NCBI RefSeq assembly: GCF_010093185.1
Contig: NZ_PDWL01000002.1
Coordinates: 178,660-242,659 of the forward strand
Direction: 5' to 3'
Source: Pseudoxanthomonas jiangsuensis
GTDB lineage: Bacteria > Pseudomonadota > Gammaproteobacteria > Xanthomonadales > Xanthomonadaceae
Length of the DNA: 64,000 bases
Positions 56,401 through 64,000 of the stretch are shown here, one piece after another. The notes under the pieces are model-generated. The model made no database searches and was not told where the DNA came from. It saw only the letters and a program-made list of their open reading frames with translations. The position numbers were made by a program, and so were the translations under genes. Position 1 is the stretch's first letter. Each line of letters opens with the position of its first letter.

Positions 56401-56785
56401 CTCGACCGCGCCGGTGGTGGCCGAGCACATCCGCGAAGTGTTCGCCGACCAGCCGTTCGTGCTGTCGGACGGCACCCGCCTGGTCAAGACCTGCTCGATC
56501 GGCTTCGCCAGCCTGCCCTTGGTGCCGGCGCACCCGGCGGCGCTGGACTGGCACCAGGCGGTGGACCTGACCGACATCGCCCTGTACGCGGCCAAGGCCG
56601 CCGGCCGCGACGGCTGGGTGGGGATCGAGGCCGGGCCCGACGCCGACCCGTCGCGCTGGGGCGGCGAACTGCGCAGCGAGGTCCCCGGCCTGCTGGCGAC
56701 CGGCCAGCTGCGTTTCATCACCCGGATGGACCCGGCGCGGGTGGCCGAGGCCCTGCAGGGCGGCCTGGCGGCGGGCATGGCGTGA
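53495..56785 (+). CDS. two-component-regulator propeller, Y_Y_Y and GGDEF diguanylate cyclase
   Basis: 1096 aa (from GTG at 53495; an ATG at 53414 would add 27 Arg-rich residues, and lacks a ribosome-binding site). After a signal peptide (about residues 18-36) come about fourteen Reg_prop-type propeller blades (repeats such as GFIWLGTQTGLARYDG and GTLWVGTSAGVNRLET) up to near residue 690, then a Y_Y_Y domain (YRLEGFDSDWLRTGADRRFA), a membrane helix at about 805-830, a coiled coil and a GGDEF domain with an intact GGEEF motif (956-960). A periplasmic signal would thus control cytoplasmic c-di-GMP synthesis. An inhibitory RxxD site is not evident. A small membrane protein gene overlaps its end. 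Confidence 0.93.
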   Translation: MDRGISAGGKRRVGQGAWRLWLLAWLCLCAPVLAAPPHSLRFSQLAVEDGLPQESVIAIAQDAQGFIWLGTQTGLARYDGYEFTVYRHDRDDPCSLSDNWIQELLLDRKGRLWVGTRVGVDRFDPGSGCFTRLPLEGSGEAAGVHSMLEDRQGRLWLATPRALFRLDDHDRVAAVFHAGADGGLSAGQVGALAEEGDGALWVRTRQGLDRLPAGAGRFQAHPLPAGPAVPLAVRYDAGALAIDRDGSLWLGSETGLSRWRLQDGRLQSLPVPPGAAAGTAVSALMFDRDGTLWVASNLGLLRLDRGSDAFTQYRHDRGDRQGIADNYVLSLFQDRTGTLWAGTWGNGVSRTDLGGGGFGFYNASDDGRLGLSDAKVYGISSERPGVLWLTTREGGINRLDLERRQVRVYRHVPGDPHSLPTDATLVSRPDGQGGLWVGSDAGLGRLDLQGRYRAWPLPAEAGTSVIYCLYQRPGDPGLWLCTRSGLYRLDPGSGRFEGWRHDPADPDSIAADFVATMLQDRAGRVWVATVDGGLDRFDPASGRFEHFRHDPADPASLSSNRVQALYEDSQGTLWVGTSAGVNRLETGPDGKVRFRVFGSREGLAADSIGAFLEDASGQLWVSGTAGLARLDPRNWTVRNYNAADGLPGGSYFVGAALRDADGTLYFGGVKGLTAVAPDRVRGNPVPPPVAITDFQVFNRSIAEQLPDGLEADAPWPATRRLRMPTSLSVFTIAFAALHYADPARNQYAYRLEGFDSDWLRTGADRRFATYTNLDPGRYVFRVRAANKDGIWNEEGAALEIVVTPPWWRTWWFRIGGLLALAAAAIVLYRRRIHRLQRQQATLEQRVEERTFELEQARMDLEQASLTDPLTGMRNRRFLRQQLDSDLALSVRAYQRAALHGVAPPEDVDLLLFLVDIDHFKRVNDEQGHAAGDEVLVEVHARLRQVLRASDYLVRWGGEEFLVVARGTRRSTAPVVAEHIREVFADQPFVLSDGTRLVKTCSIGFASLPLVPAHPAALDWHQAVDLTDIALYAAKAAGRDGWVGIEAGPDADPSRWGGELRSEVPGLLATGQLRFITRMDPARVAEALQGGLAAGMA

Positions 56786-57030
56786 ACACCGACTGGCTGA
56801 TCGTGGCCGCGGTCACGGTGCCGGCCCTGCTCCTGCACGCGATCCTGTTCGTACTGGTGCGGCGCTGGATGGACCGCGACCTGGCGCTGTCGCTGGCCGG
56901 GGAGGAGCCGGCGCGGCGGGCGTGGATGTTGGAACGCCTGGCCCAGGCGCGGCGCCAGGGCGTGCGCCGGCGCGAACTGCCGGCCTGGCTGGAGCGCGCG
57001 GCGGCCGGCTACCCGGCCGTCCCCTCGTAG
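56782..57030 (+). CDS. small membrane protein overlapping the diguanylate cyclase gene
   Basis: 82 aa from a GTG at 56782 that overlaps the stop of the GGDEF gene by 4 nt (GTGA). One N-terminal membrane helix (LIVAAVTVPALLLHAILFVLV) is followed by an amphipathic, Arg/Glu-rich cytoplasmic part. The overlap suggests translational coupling, so it may act with the cyclase. I do not recognise the family. Confidence 0.6.
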   Translation: MNTDWLIVAAVTVPALLLHAILFVLVRRWMDRDLALSLAGEEPARRAWMLERLAQARRQGVRRRELPAWLERAAAGYPAVPS

Positions 57031-57040
57031 GCCCGGGCCC

Positions 57041-57976
57041 TCAGCTCAGCGAATAGCCGAACTGCTGCTTGAACTGGTCGTTGAACTCGGCGAAGTCGAA
57101 GCGCTGGTTCTGGGTGCCCGGGTGCTCGACCTTGAGCGCGCCCATCAGGTTGCCCATGCGGCCGATCGTGAGCCAGTCGTAGCCCTTGTCGATGCCGTAG
57201 ATCAGGCCGGCGCGGAAGGCGTCGCCGCAGCCGGTCGGGTCGACCACCCGGCGCTCGTGCGCCGGCGGCACGTCGTAGGTCTTGTCCGGGGTGTGCACCA
57301 GCGCGCCCTTCGGCCCCTGGGTGGTGATGTAGGCCTGGACCCGGGAGACGATCTCGCGGTCGTTCCAGCCGGTGCGCTCCTGCAGCAGGTTGGACTCGTA
57401 GTCGTTGACCACCACGTAGTCGGCCTGCTCGATGAATTCGCGCAGTTCCTGGCCGTTGAACAGCGGCATCGCCTGGCCCGGGTCGAAGATGAACGGCACG
57501 CCCATCTCCTTGAACTCGGCCGCGTTCTGGATCATGCCCTCGCGCCCGTCCGGGCCGACCAGGCCCAGGGTGATGCCCGGCACATCCCTGGCGTGGTTCT
57601 CGTAGGAGCGCATCATCGCCCCGGGGTGGAAGGCGGTGATCTGGTTGTTGTCGTGGTCGGTGGTGATGAAGGCCTGCGGGGTGAACAGCTCGTCGATCAC
57701 CTTGACCCGCGACAGGTCGATGCCCAGGGCCTGGAAATGCTCGCGGTAGGGGCCGAAATCCGAGCCCACCGTGCCCATCGGCACCGGTTTCCCGCCCAGC
57801 AGGTGCAGGTTGTAGGCGATGTTGCCGGCGCAGCCGCCGAACTCGCGGCGCATCCGCGGCACCAGGAACGACACGTTCAGGATGTGCACCTTGTCCGGCA
57901 GGATGTGGTTCTTGAACTGGTCCGGGAACACCATGATGGTGTCGTAGGCAAGGGAACCACAGATCAGGGTGGACAT
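57041..57976 (-). CDS. PfkB-family carbohydrate kinase, probable adenosine kinase
   Basis: 311 aa. Ribokinase fold: N-terminal GSLAYDTIMVFPDQF, EFGGCAGNIAYNLHLLGG, and the C-terminal catalytic and anion-hole motif DPTGCGDAFRAGLIYG with the catalytic Asp. Close relatives in Xanthomonadaceae and actinobacteria are annotated as adenosine kinases (nucleoside salvage); other sugar substrates are possible. The ATG at 57976 is the start of the conserved domain. Convergent with the preceding gene (gap of 10 nt). Confidence 0.88.
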   Translation of the reverse strand: MSTLICGSLAYDTIMVFPDQFKNHILPDKVHILNVSFLVPRMRREFGGCAGNIAYNLHLLGGKPVPMGTVGSDFGPYREHFQALGIDLSRVKVIDELFTPQAFITTDHDNNQITAFHPGAMMRSYENHARDVPGITLGLVGPDGREGMIQNAAEFKEMGVPFIFDPGQAMPLFNGQELREFIEQADYVVVNDYESNLLQERTGWNDREIVSRVQAYITTQGPKGALVHTPDKTYDVPPAHERRVVDPTGCGDAFRAGLIYGIDKGYDWLTIGRMGNLMGALKVEHPGTQNQRFDFAEFNDQFKQQFGYSLS

Positions 57977-59357
<1,381 letters not shown>

Positions 59358-59466
59358 CCGGGCGTCCCGCGGCCGCCGGCGATGCCGGACGGCCGCATCC
59401 GGCCGCGGCCCGTGACCGCGCGCCATACTCCTTCCTCCCGCCGCCCCTCCGGACCGATCGCCCGCC

Positions 59467-60531
59467 GTGTCGTCCTACGCCGGTTTCCCTCCCGCCGCGC
59501 GTCCCGGTGAAACCGCCGGGACCCTGCGGCTGCTGGCGTACCTGGCGCTGGCAATCGCCCTGCTGGTGCTCGACCACCGCGGCGGCTGGCTGGCCAGCGC
59601 GCGCGAGTACGCCACCCGCGTGGTCCAGCCGGTGTGGGCGCTGGCCGGCCTGCCCGGACGGATCGGCGGCGCCCTGCAGGACGGCTTCGCCGCCCGCGAT
59701 GTCCTGCTCGAGGAGAACCGCCGCCTGCGCAACGAGCTGCTGCTGGCCAACGCCCGCCTGACCCGGCTGCGCAACGCCGCGGTCGACAACGCCCAGCTGC
59801 GCGAGTTGCTCGGGGTAGCCGAACGCCGCGGCCTGGACGTGCAGCTGGTGCCGGTGCTGGACGTGGACCTGGCGCCGTCGCGGCAGCGCCTTTTGCTGGC
59901 CGCCGGCAGCCGCCAGGGCGTGCAGCGCGGGCAGGCGGTGATCGACGCCGGCGGCCTGCTCGGCCAGGTGGTGGCGGTGACCCCGGGCACGGCCACGGTG
60001 CTTTTGCTGACCGATCCGGACCACGCGGTGCCGGTGATGGTCGCGCGCAACGGCGTGCGCCTGATCGTGTACGGGCGCGGCGACCGCCTGGAACTGCGCG
60101 ACGTGCCGCTCAACCGCGACGTCCAGGTCGGCGACGCGCTGGTCACCTCCGGCCTGGGCGGGCGCTTCCCGCCGGGCTTCCCGGTGGCGACCATCGCCGC
60201 GCTGCACCCGGACGAGAGCCAGGCCTTCCTGGTCGGCACCCTCACCCCGGCCGCGCAGCTGGACCGCGGCCGCGACGTGCTGCTGCTGCGTCCGGGCGCC
60301 GCCCCGGACGTGCCGCTGGCGCCCGCGCAGCCGGAAGACGCAAGCGGCACGGAGGGCGGCCAGGCGGATGCGCCGGCCGGGGCCGCCAGCCGCCCCGCCA
60401 CGAACGACGGTGCGGTTAGTGCTGCTTCGCCCGCGCCTCCAGGCCGCGGCAATGCCGCTGCCGCGGTACCGGCGGCAGGCACCGCCCGTGACGCGACCGC
60501 CGCACCGCCCGCGCCGGAGGACGAACGATGA
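59467..60531 (+). CDS. mreC: rod shape-determining protein MreC
   Basis: 354 aa. One N-terminal membrane helix (LLAYLALAIALLVLD), a coiled coil (LEENRRLRNELLLANARLTR), and two beta domains with VDLAPSRQRLLLAAGSRQGV and VGDALVTSGLGGRFPPGFPV. After about residue 275 there is an Ala/Pro/Gly-rich low-complexity tail of about 80 residues not needed for the fold. GTG start at 59467. mreD overlaps its end by 4 nt. Confidence 0.95.
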   Translation: MSSYAGFPPAARPGETAGTLRLLAYLALAIALLVLDHRGGWLASAREYATRVVQPVWALAGLPGRIGGALQDGFAARDVLLEENRRLRNELLLANARLTRLRNAAVDNAQLRELLGVAERRGLDVQLVPVLDVDLAPSRQRLLLAAGSRQGVQRGQAVIDAGGLLGQVVAVTPGTATVLLLTDPDHAVPVMVARNGVRLIVYGRGDRLELRDVPLNRDVQVGDALVTSGLGGRFPPGFPVATIAALHPDESQAFLVGTLTPAAQLDRGRDVLLLRPGAAPDVPLAPAQPEDASGTEGGQADAPAGAASRPATNDGAVSAASPAPPGRGNAAAAVPAAGTARDATAAPPAPEDER

Positions 60532-61013
60532 GCGGCCGCCTGCGCCTGGGCGGCTGGGTGCTGCCGGTCAGCCTGTTCCTGGCCCTGCTGCTGGGCCTGC
60601 TGCCGCTGCACGAGATGCTGCAGCCCTTGCGTCCGTACTGGCTGGCGCTGGTGCTGGCCTACTGGGTGATCGAGACACCCTCGCGCGCCGGCCTGGGCCT
60701 GGCGTTCTGCTGCGGCGTGCTCGCCGACCTGGCCTACGGCGGCCTGCTCGGCGAGCAGGCCCTGCGGCTGGTGATCATGGCCTTCATCCTGCAGCGCTTC
60801 CGCGCCCGCCTGCGCTTCTTCCCCCTGTCGCAGCAGGCGCTGGCGATCGGCGCCCTGCTGCTCAACGACCGCATCGTCGACGCCGCCATCCACCTGGCCC
60901 TGGGCCAGCCGACCCTGGCCTGGCAGTACTGGTGGGCGCCGCTGGTGGGCATGCTGCTGTGGCCGCCGCTGTTCCTGCTGCTGGACGGCCTGCGCCTGGG
61001 CCGGCGCGACTGA
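60528..61013 (+). CDS. mreD: rod shape-determining protein MreD
   Basis: 161 aa, five or six membrane helices (VLPVSLFLALLLGLLPL, PYWLALVLAYWVIETPSRAG and GLAFCCGVLADLAYGGLLGE are typical). Integral part of the elongasome. ATG overlaps the mreC stop. Confidence 0.93.
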   Translation: MSGRLRLGGWVLPVSLFLALLLGLLPLHEMLQPLRPYWLALVLAYWVIETPSRAGLGLAFCCGVLADLAYGGLLGEQALRLVIMAFILQRFRARLRFFPLSQQALAIGALLLNDRIVDAAIHLALGQPTLAWQYWWAPLVGMLLWPPLFLLLDGLRLGRRD

Positions 61014-61022
61014 GCCGGGCGC

Positions 61023-63290
61023 ATGAGCAGCCGTCGCCCGCACAAGAACCCGCAGGCCGAGGCCGAGCAGTTCCGCCGCCGCGCGGCGATCGGTTTCCTC
61101 GGCGTGGTCGTGGCCCTGGTCGGCCTGGGTGCGTGGTACTTCCGCCTGCAGGTGCTGCAGCACGCCGACTACGCCACCCGCTCGGAGGCCAACCGGATCC
61201 GCCCGCGGCCGGTGGTGCCGGCGCGCGGCATGATCTACGACCGCCAGGGCCGGCTGCTGGCCGAGAACCTGCCGGCCTTCCGCCTCGACATCACCCCGGA
61301 CAAGGCCGGCGACACCGAGCGGGTGCTGGCCGAGCTGGGCCGGCTGATCGCGCTCAGCGAGGAGGAGCTCGAGCACTTCCGCAAGGAGCGCAAGTCCGGC
61401 CGCGGCTTCCGCCCGATCACCCTGAAGCTGCGCCTGAGCGACGAGGAGATGGCCGCCTTCGCGGTCAACCGCTGGCGCTTCCCCGGGGTGGAGATGGAGC
61501 CGTACCTGACCCGGCACTATCCCTACGGCGACCTGTTCGCGCACGTGATCGGCTACGTCGGCCGGATCGACGAGAAGGACCTGGAGCAGCTCGGCGACGG
61601 CGGCGCGGCGCTGACCCACATCGGCAAGACCGGGATCGAGCGCTCCTACGAGGAACAGCTGCGCGGCAAGGTCGGCTACGAGCAGATCGAGACCAACGTC
61701 CAGGGCCGCGCTTTGCGCACGGTCGGCCGGGTCGCGGCCACCCCGGGCGCGGACCTGCGGCTGTCGATCGACGCTGAATTGCAGCGGGCAACGGTGGCCG
61801 CGTTCGGCGAGCTGGAAGGCACGGCGGTGGCGATGGATCCGCGCACCGGGCAGATCCTGGCGATGGTCAGCCTGCCGTCCTATGACGCCAACCTGTTCGT
61901 CAACGGCATCTCCCACGCCGACTACCGCGCGCTGATGGACAACCCCTCGCGGCCGCAGTTCAACCGCGCCGTGCTCGGCGGGGTGGCGCCCGGCTCCACC
62001 CTCAAGCCGTTCCTGGCCCTGGCCGGGATGGACAGCGGCATCCGCCGGCCCGAGGACCGGACCCTGTCCACCGGCATGTTCTACCTGCCCGGGACCAGTC
62101 GCGGCTGGGGCGATTCGCACCGCGGCGGCCACGGCTGGACCGATGCGCGCAAATCGATCGCCGATTCGGTCAACACCTACTACTACCAGCTGGCGCTGGA
62201 CATGGGCATCGCCCGGATCCAGGAGTACCTGACCCGCTACGGCTTCGGCCAGCCCAGCGGCATCGACCTGTCCGGCGAGTACGCCGGGATCCTGCCGACC
62301 CCGGCCTGGAAGATGAAGCAGCGCCAGGAGCGCTGGTACCCGGGCGACACGGTCAACATCAGCATCGGCCAGGGCGACTGGAAGGTGACGCCCTTGCAGA
62401 TGGTGCGCGGCACCGGCGCGCTGGCCGACGCCGGCCAACTGCGCCACCCGCACCTGGTCGAGGCCCGCCGCGACCGCTTCGACGCACCGTGGGCGCCCTT
62501 GCCGCAGGCGGCCCCGGCCGCGATCAGCGACCGCCCCGACCACCTGCAGGTGGTGCGCGAGGGCATGGTCATGACCGTGCACGGCCCGGGCGGCACCGCC
62601 CGCCCGATCGGCGTCGGCATCCCGTACCACATCGCCGGCAAGACCGGCACCGCGCAGGTGGTCAGCCGCCGCGGCACCGCCGCGGTCAACCCGCGCAGCC
62701 TGCCGATGCACTTGCGCCACCGCGCGCTGTTCATCGGCTACGCCCCGGCCGAGGATCCGCAGATCGCGGTGGCGGTGGCGGTGGAGGGCGGCGGCTACGG
62801 CGGCAGCCCCGCCGCGCCGATCGCCCGCGCGATCTTCGACGCCCGGCTGCTGGGCAAGCTGCCGGAAGGGCTGGAGCCGATCGACGGCGTCCCTGCCGCC
62901 GTGGCCTGCGCGCCCGCGGCCGGCGACTGCGCGGCGGTCCCGGCCGCCGTCTCCGCCGGCGCGGCCGGCGAGGGCGCCGGGGTCGCGGCGGCGGTTCCGG
63001 CGGATGCGGCATCGATCGCGCCGGCCGCAGTCCCGGCCGCGGTGGATGCCGCCCCCCAGCGTGCGCCGGCCATCGCCAGCGACCGCAATACCGCAGCCAA
63101 CGGCTTCGGCAGCTGGGGTCGTCGCCATGCCGCCGAAACCGCGGCGGCCGCAGTTGGCGGTCCGTCGCCGGGGAGCGCCGCCGTGGGCCGCTCTCCGGCG
63201 CCTGCGGGCGAGGCGTCCTCCACCGCTCCGGCTTCGCCGCCCGCGCCGTCTCCGCGCGCTCCGGTCCCACCGGCGGGCGAAGACGAATGA
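61023..63290 (+). CDS. mrdA: penicillin-binding protein 2, with long C-terminal extension
   Basis: 755 aa; most PBP2 proteins are about 630. Class B transpeptidase of lateral wall synthesis: N-terminal membrane helix, pedestal (ARGMIYDRQGRLLAENLPAF), and transpeptidase domain with nucleophile S325 in APGSTLKPF, SxN in SVNTYYYQL, and KTG at K540 (AGKTGTAQVV). After about residue 625 comes a 130-residue Ala/Pro-rich periplasmic tail with no recognisable domain, similar in style to that on MreC. rodA overlaps its stop (ATGA). Confidence 0.96.
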   Translation: MSSRRPHKNPQAEAEQFRRRAAIGFLGVVVALVGLGAWYFRLQVLQHADYATRSEANRIRPRPVVPARGMIYDRQGRLLAENLPAFRLDITPDKAGDTERVLAELGRLIALSEEELEHFRKERKSGRGFRPITLKLRLSDEEMAAFAVNRWRFPGVEMEPYLTRHYPYGDLFAHVIGYVGRIDEKDLEQLGDGGAALTHIGKTGIERSYEEQLRGKVGYEQIETNVQGRALRTVGRVAATPGADLRLSIDAELQRATVAAFGELEGTAVAMDPRTGQILAMVSLPSYDANLFVNGISHADYRALMDNPSRPQFNRAVLGGVAPGSTLKPFLALAGMDSGIRRPEDRTLSTGMFYLPGTSRGWGDSHRGGHGWTDARKSIADSVNTYYYQLALDMGIARIQEYLTRYGFGQPSGIDLSGEYAGILPTPAWKMKQRQERWYPGDTVNISIGQGDWKVTPLQMVRGTGALADAGQLRHPHLVEARRDRFDAPWAPLPQAAPAAISDRPDHLQVVREGMVMTVHGPGGTARPIGVGIPYHIAGKTGTAQVVSRRGTAAVNPRSLPMHLRHRALFIGYAPAEDPQIAVAVAVEGGGYGGSPAAPIARAIFDARLLGKLPEGLEPIDGVPAAVACAPAAGDCAAVPAAVSAGAAGEGAGVAAAVPADAASIAPAAVPAAVDAAPQRAPAIASDRNTAANGFGSWGRRHAAETAAAAVGGPSPGSAAVGRSPAPAGEASSTAPASPPAPSPRAPVPPAGEDE

Positions 63291-64000
63291 GGGACTTCCT
63301 GCGCTGGCTGCTGGACCTGGCCGGGCGGGCCACGCGCACGCTCGACTGGCCGCTGTGCCTGGCCCTGGCCGCGCTGATGGGCTTCGGCCTGGCGGTGCTG
63401 TACAGCGCCGGCGGCGCCAGCGGCGGGCCGGCGCTGGTCCAGGCCCAGGGCGCGCGCTTCGCCCTCGGCCTGCTGGCGATGTGGGCCCTGTCGCGGGTCT
63501 CGGTGATCCGCCTGCGGGCGTGGTCGCCGACGGTCTATGTGCTCTCGCTGCTGCCGCTGCTGGCGGTTCTGCTGGTGGGCACCGGCAAGCACGGCCGGCA
63601 CTGGCTCAACCTGGGCGTGTTCTACCTGCAGCCGTCGGAGCTGCTGAAGATCGCCCTGCCGATGATGGTGGCCTGGTACCTGCACCTGCGGCCGCTGCCG
63701 CCGCGGATCGGCACGGTGGTCACCGCCGCGATCCTGGTCGCCCTGCCGACCGGGCTGATCCTGCTGCAGCCGGATTTCGGCACGGCGATGCTGATCGCCT
63801 CCAGCGGCGTGTTCGCCTTGCTGCTGGCCGGGCTGCCGTGGGTCGCCGGGCTGTGGGTGGTGCCCGGGCTGGCCCCGCCGCATCCCGCGGCGATGCTGGC
63901 GGTGCACGAGTACCAGGCCGACGTCGGCCGCACCCTGTTCTTCGCCCTGCTGGTCGGGCTGCCGACCGCGGCCCTGGCCGGGCCGGTGTTCGCGAAGTTC
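63287..64000 (+). CDS. rodA: rodA 5' part, apparently fused in frame to foreign sequence; runs off window
   Basis: The frame starts at the ATG overlapping mrdA and reads as RodA (SEDS glycosyltransferase of the elongasome): LAALMGFGLAVLYSAGG, GRHWLNLGVFYLQPSELLKI, MVAWYLHLRPLPPR and LILLQPDFGTAMLIASSGVF. RodA identity holds to about residue 185 (LLAGLPW, ending at 63841). From there the sequence no longer resembles RodA: the expected helix and the HEYQ..R..TLLDPE loop are missing, and the frame instead reads like a GntP-type permease. The frame stays open to the end of the window. I annotate it as partial rodA with a likely chimeric junction. Confidence 0.85.
   Translation, partial: MRDFLRWLLDLAGRATRTLDWPLCLALAALMGFGLAVLYSAGGASGGPALVQAQGARFALGLLAMWALSRVSVIRLRAWSPTVYVLSLLPLLAVLLVGTGKHGRHWLNLGVFYLQPSELLKIALPMMVAWYLHLRPLPPRIGTVVTAAILVALPTGLILLQPDFGTAMLIASSGVFALLLAGLPWVAGLWVVPGLAPPHPAAMLAVHEYQADVGRTLFFALLVGLPTAALAGPVFAKF
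63842..64000 (+). other. GntP-permease-like segment fused to rodA
   Basis: Codons 63842-64000 read VVPGLAPPHPAAMLAVHEYQ followed by ADVGRTLFFALLVGLPTAAL and AGPVFAKF. The PPHP motif, an ADVGRT-like segment and GLPTAxLAGPxF are the hallmarks of GntP-family gluconate/organic-acid permeases and do not occur in RodA. No frameshift or stop marks the change. It could be a misassembly, a recombinant fragment, or a very divergent RodA. Confidence 0.6.

Overview
The window is a stretch of gene-dense, roughly 70% GC chromosome from a gammaproteobacterium of the Xanthomonadaceae/Lysobacteraceae type (Xanthomonas, Lysobacter, Luteimonas, Pseudoxanthomonas). The evidence is the gene order topA / smg / dprA / lysM // def / fmt / rsmB, the cluster lptM-dapF-DUF484-xerC-hslVU, an HslV that carries a short propeptide, paired DUF4124 proteins, an algZ-algR-hemC string, REP-like palindromes between genes, and several promoters whose -10 box lies only 6-8 nt before the start codon. 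I see no rRNA, tRNA, CRISPR array, insertion sequence or prophage.

Layout. 1-2.1 kb: end of an amino-sugar cluster (nagA, nagX-like). 2.1-4.4 kb: an ECF42-type sigma factor with its YCII/DGPF and DUF1428 companions. 4.5-10.8 kb: slt-cca, a TauE/SafE exporter, two DUF4124 proteins and tsaC. 10.8-21.8 kb: topA; three tandem genes that each join an N-terminal GYF_2 domain to a different membrane module (CD225/dispanin, type IV pilin-like, RDD); smg, dprA and a LysM protein; then divergently def-fmt-rsmB. 21.9-25 kb: a GT39 glycosyltransferase and an O-antigen-ligase-like protein. 25-31 kb: a DcaP-like porin and an MHS-family permease, divergent from acs and a LuxR-type response regulator, with a 20-bp perfect palindrome between them; this looks like a short-chain carboxylate uptake and activation locus. 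31-36.7 kb: opgH, a carboxylesterase, algZ-algR, hemC. 36.8-44.2 kb: an unknown membrane protein, a WYL regulator, two S9 peptidases (the second an exported oligopeptidase B), a DUF454 protein. 44.3-49 kb: lptM-dapF-DUF484-xerC, then hslVU behind a plausible heat-shock (sigma-32) promoter. 49-53.4 kb: a yeast-type cytosine deaminase, ubiE, an M1 peptidase lipoprotein and a small lipoprotein. 53.5-58 kb: a periplasmic-propeller GGDEF protein with a small membrane protein, and a PfkB kinase. 58.3-64 kb: the cell-shape operon mreB-mreC-mreD-mrdA-rodA.

Most of this is core metabolism and envelope biology. The points most worth a second look are: the right-hand end, where the rodA reading frame changes after about 63841 into what reads as a GntP-type permease (a chimera or misassembly is likely); the three-gene GYF_2 cassette, including a GYF_2-pilin fusion; a set of seven genes with the spacing expected for leaderless mRNAs; the hslV promoter; and the palindromic operator at the acs locus.
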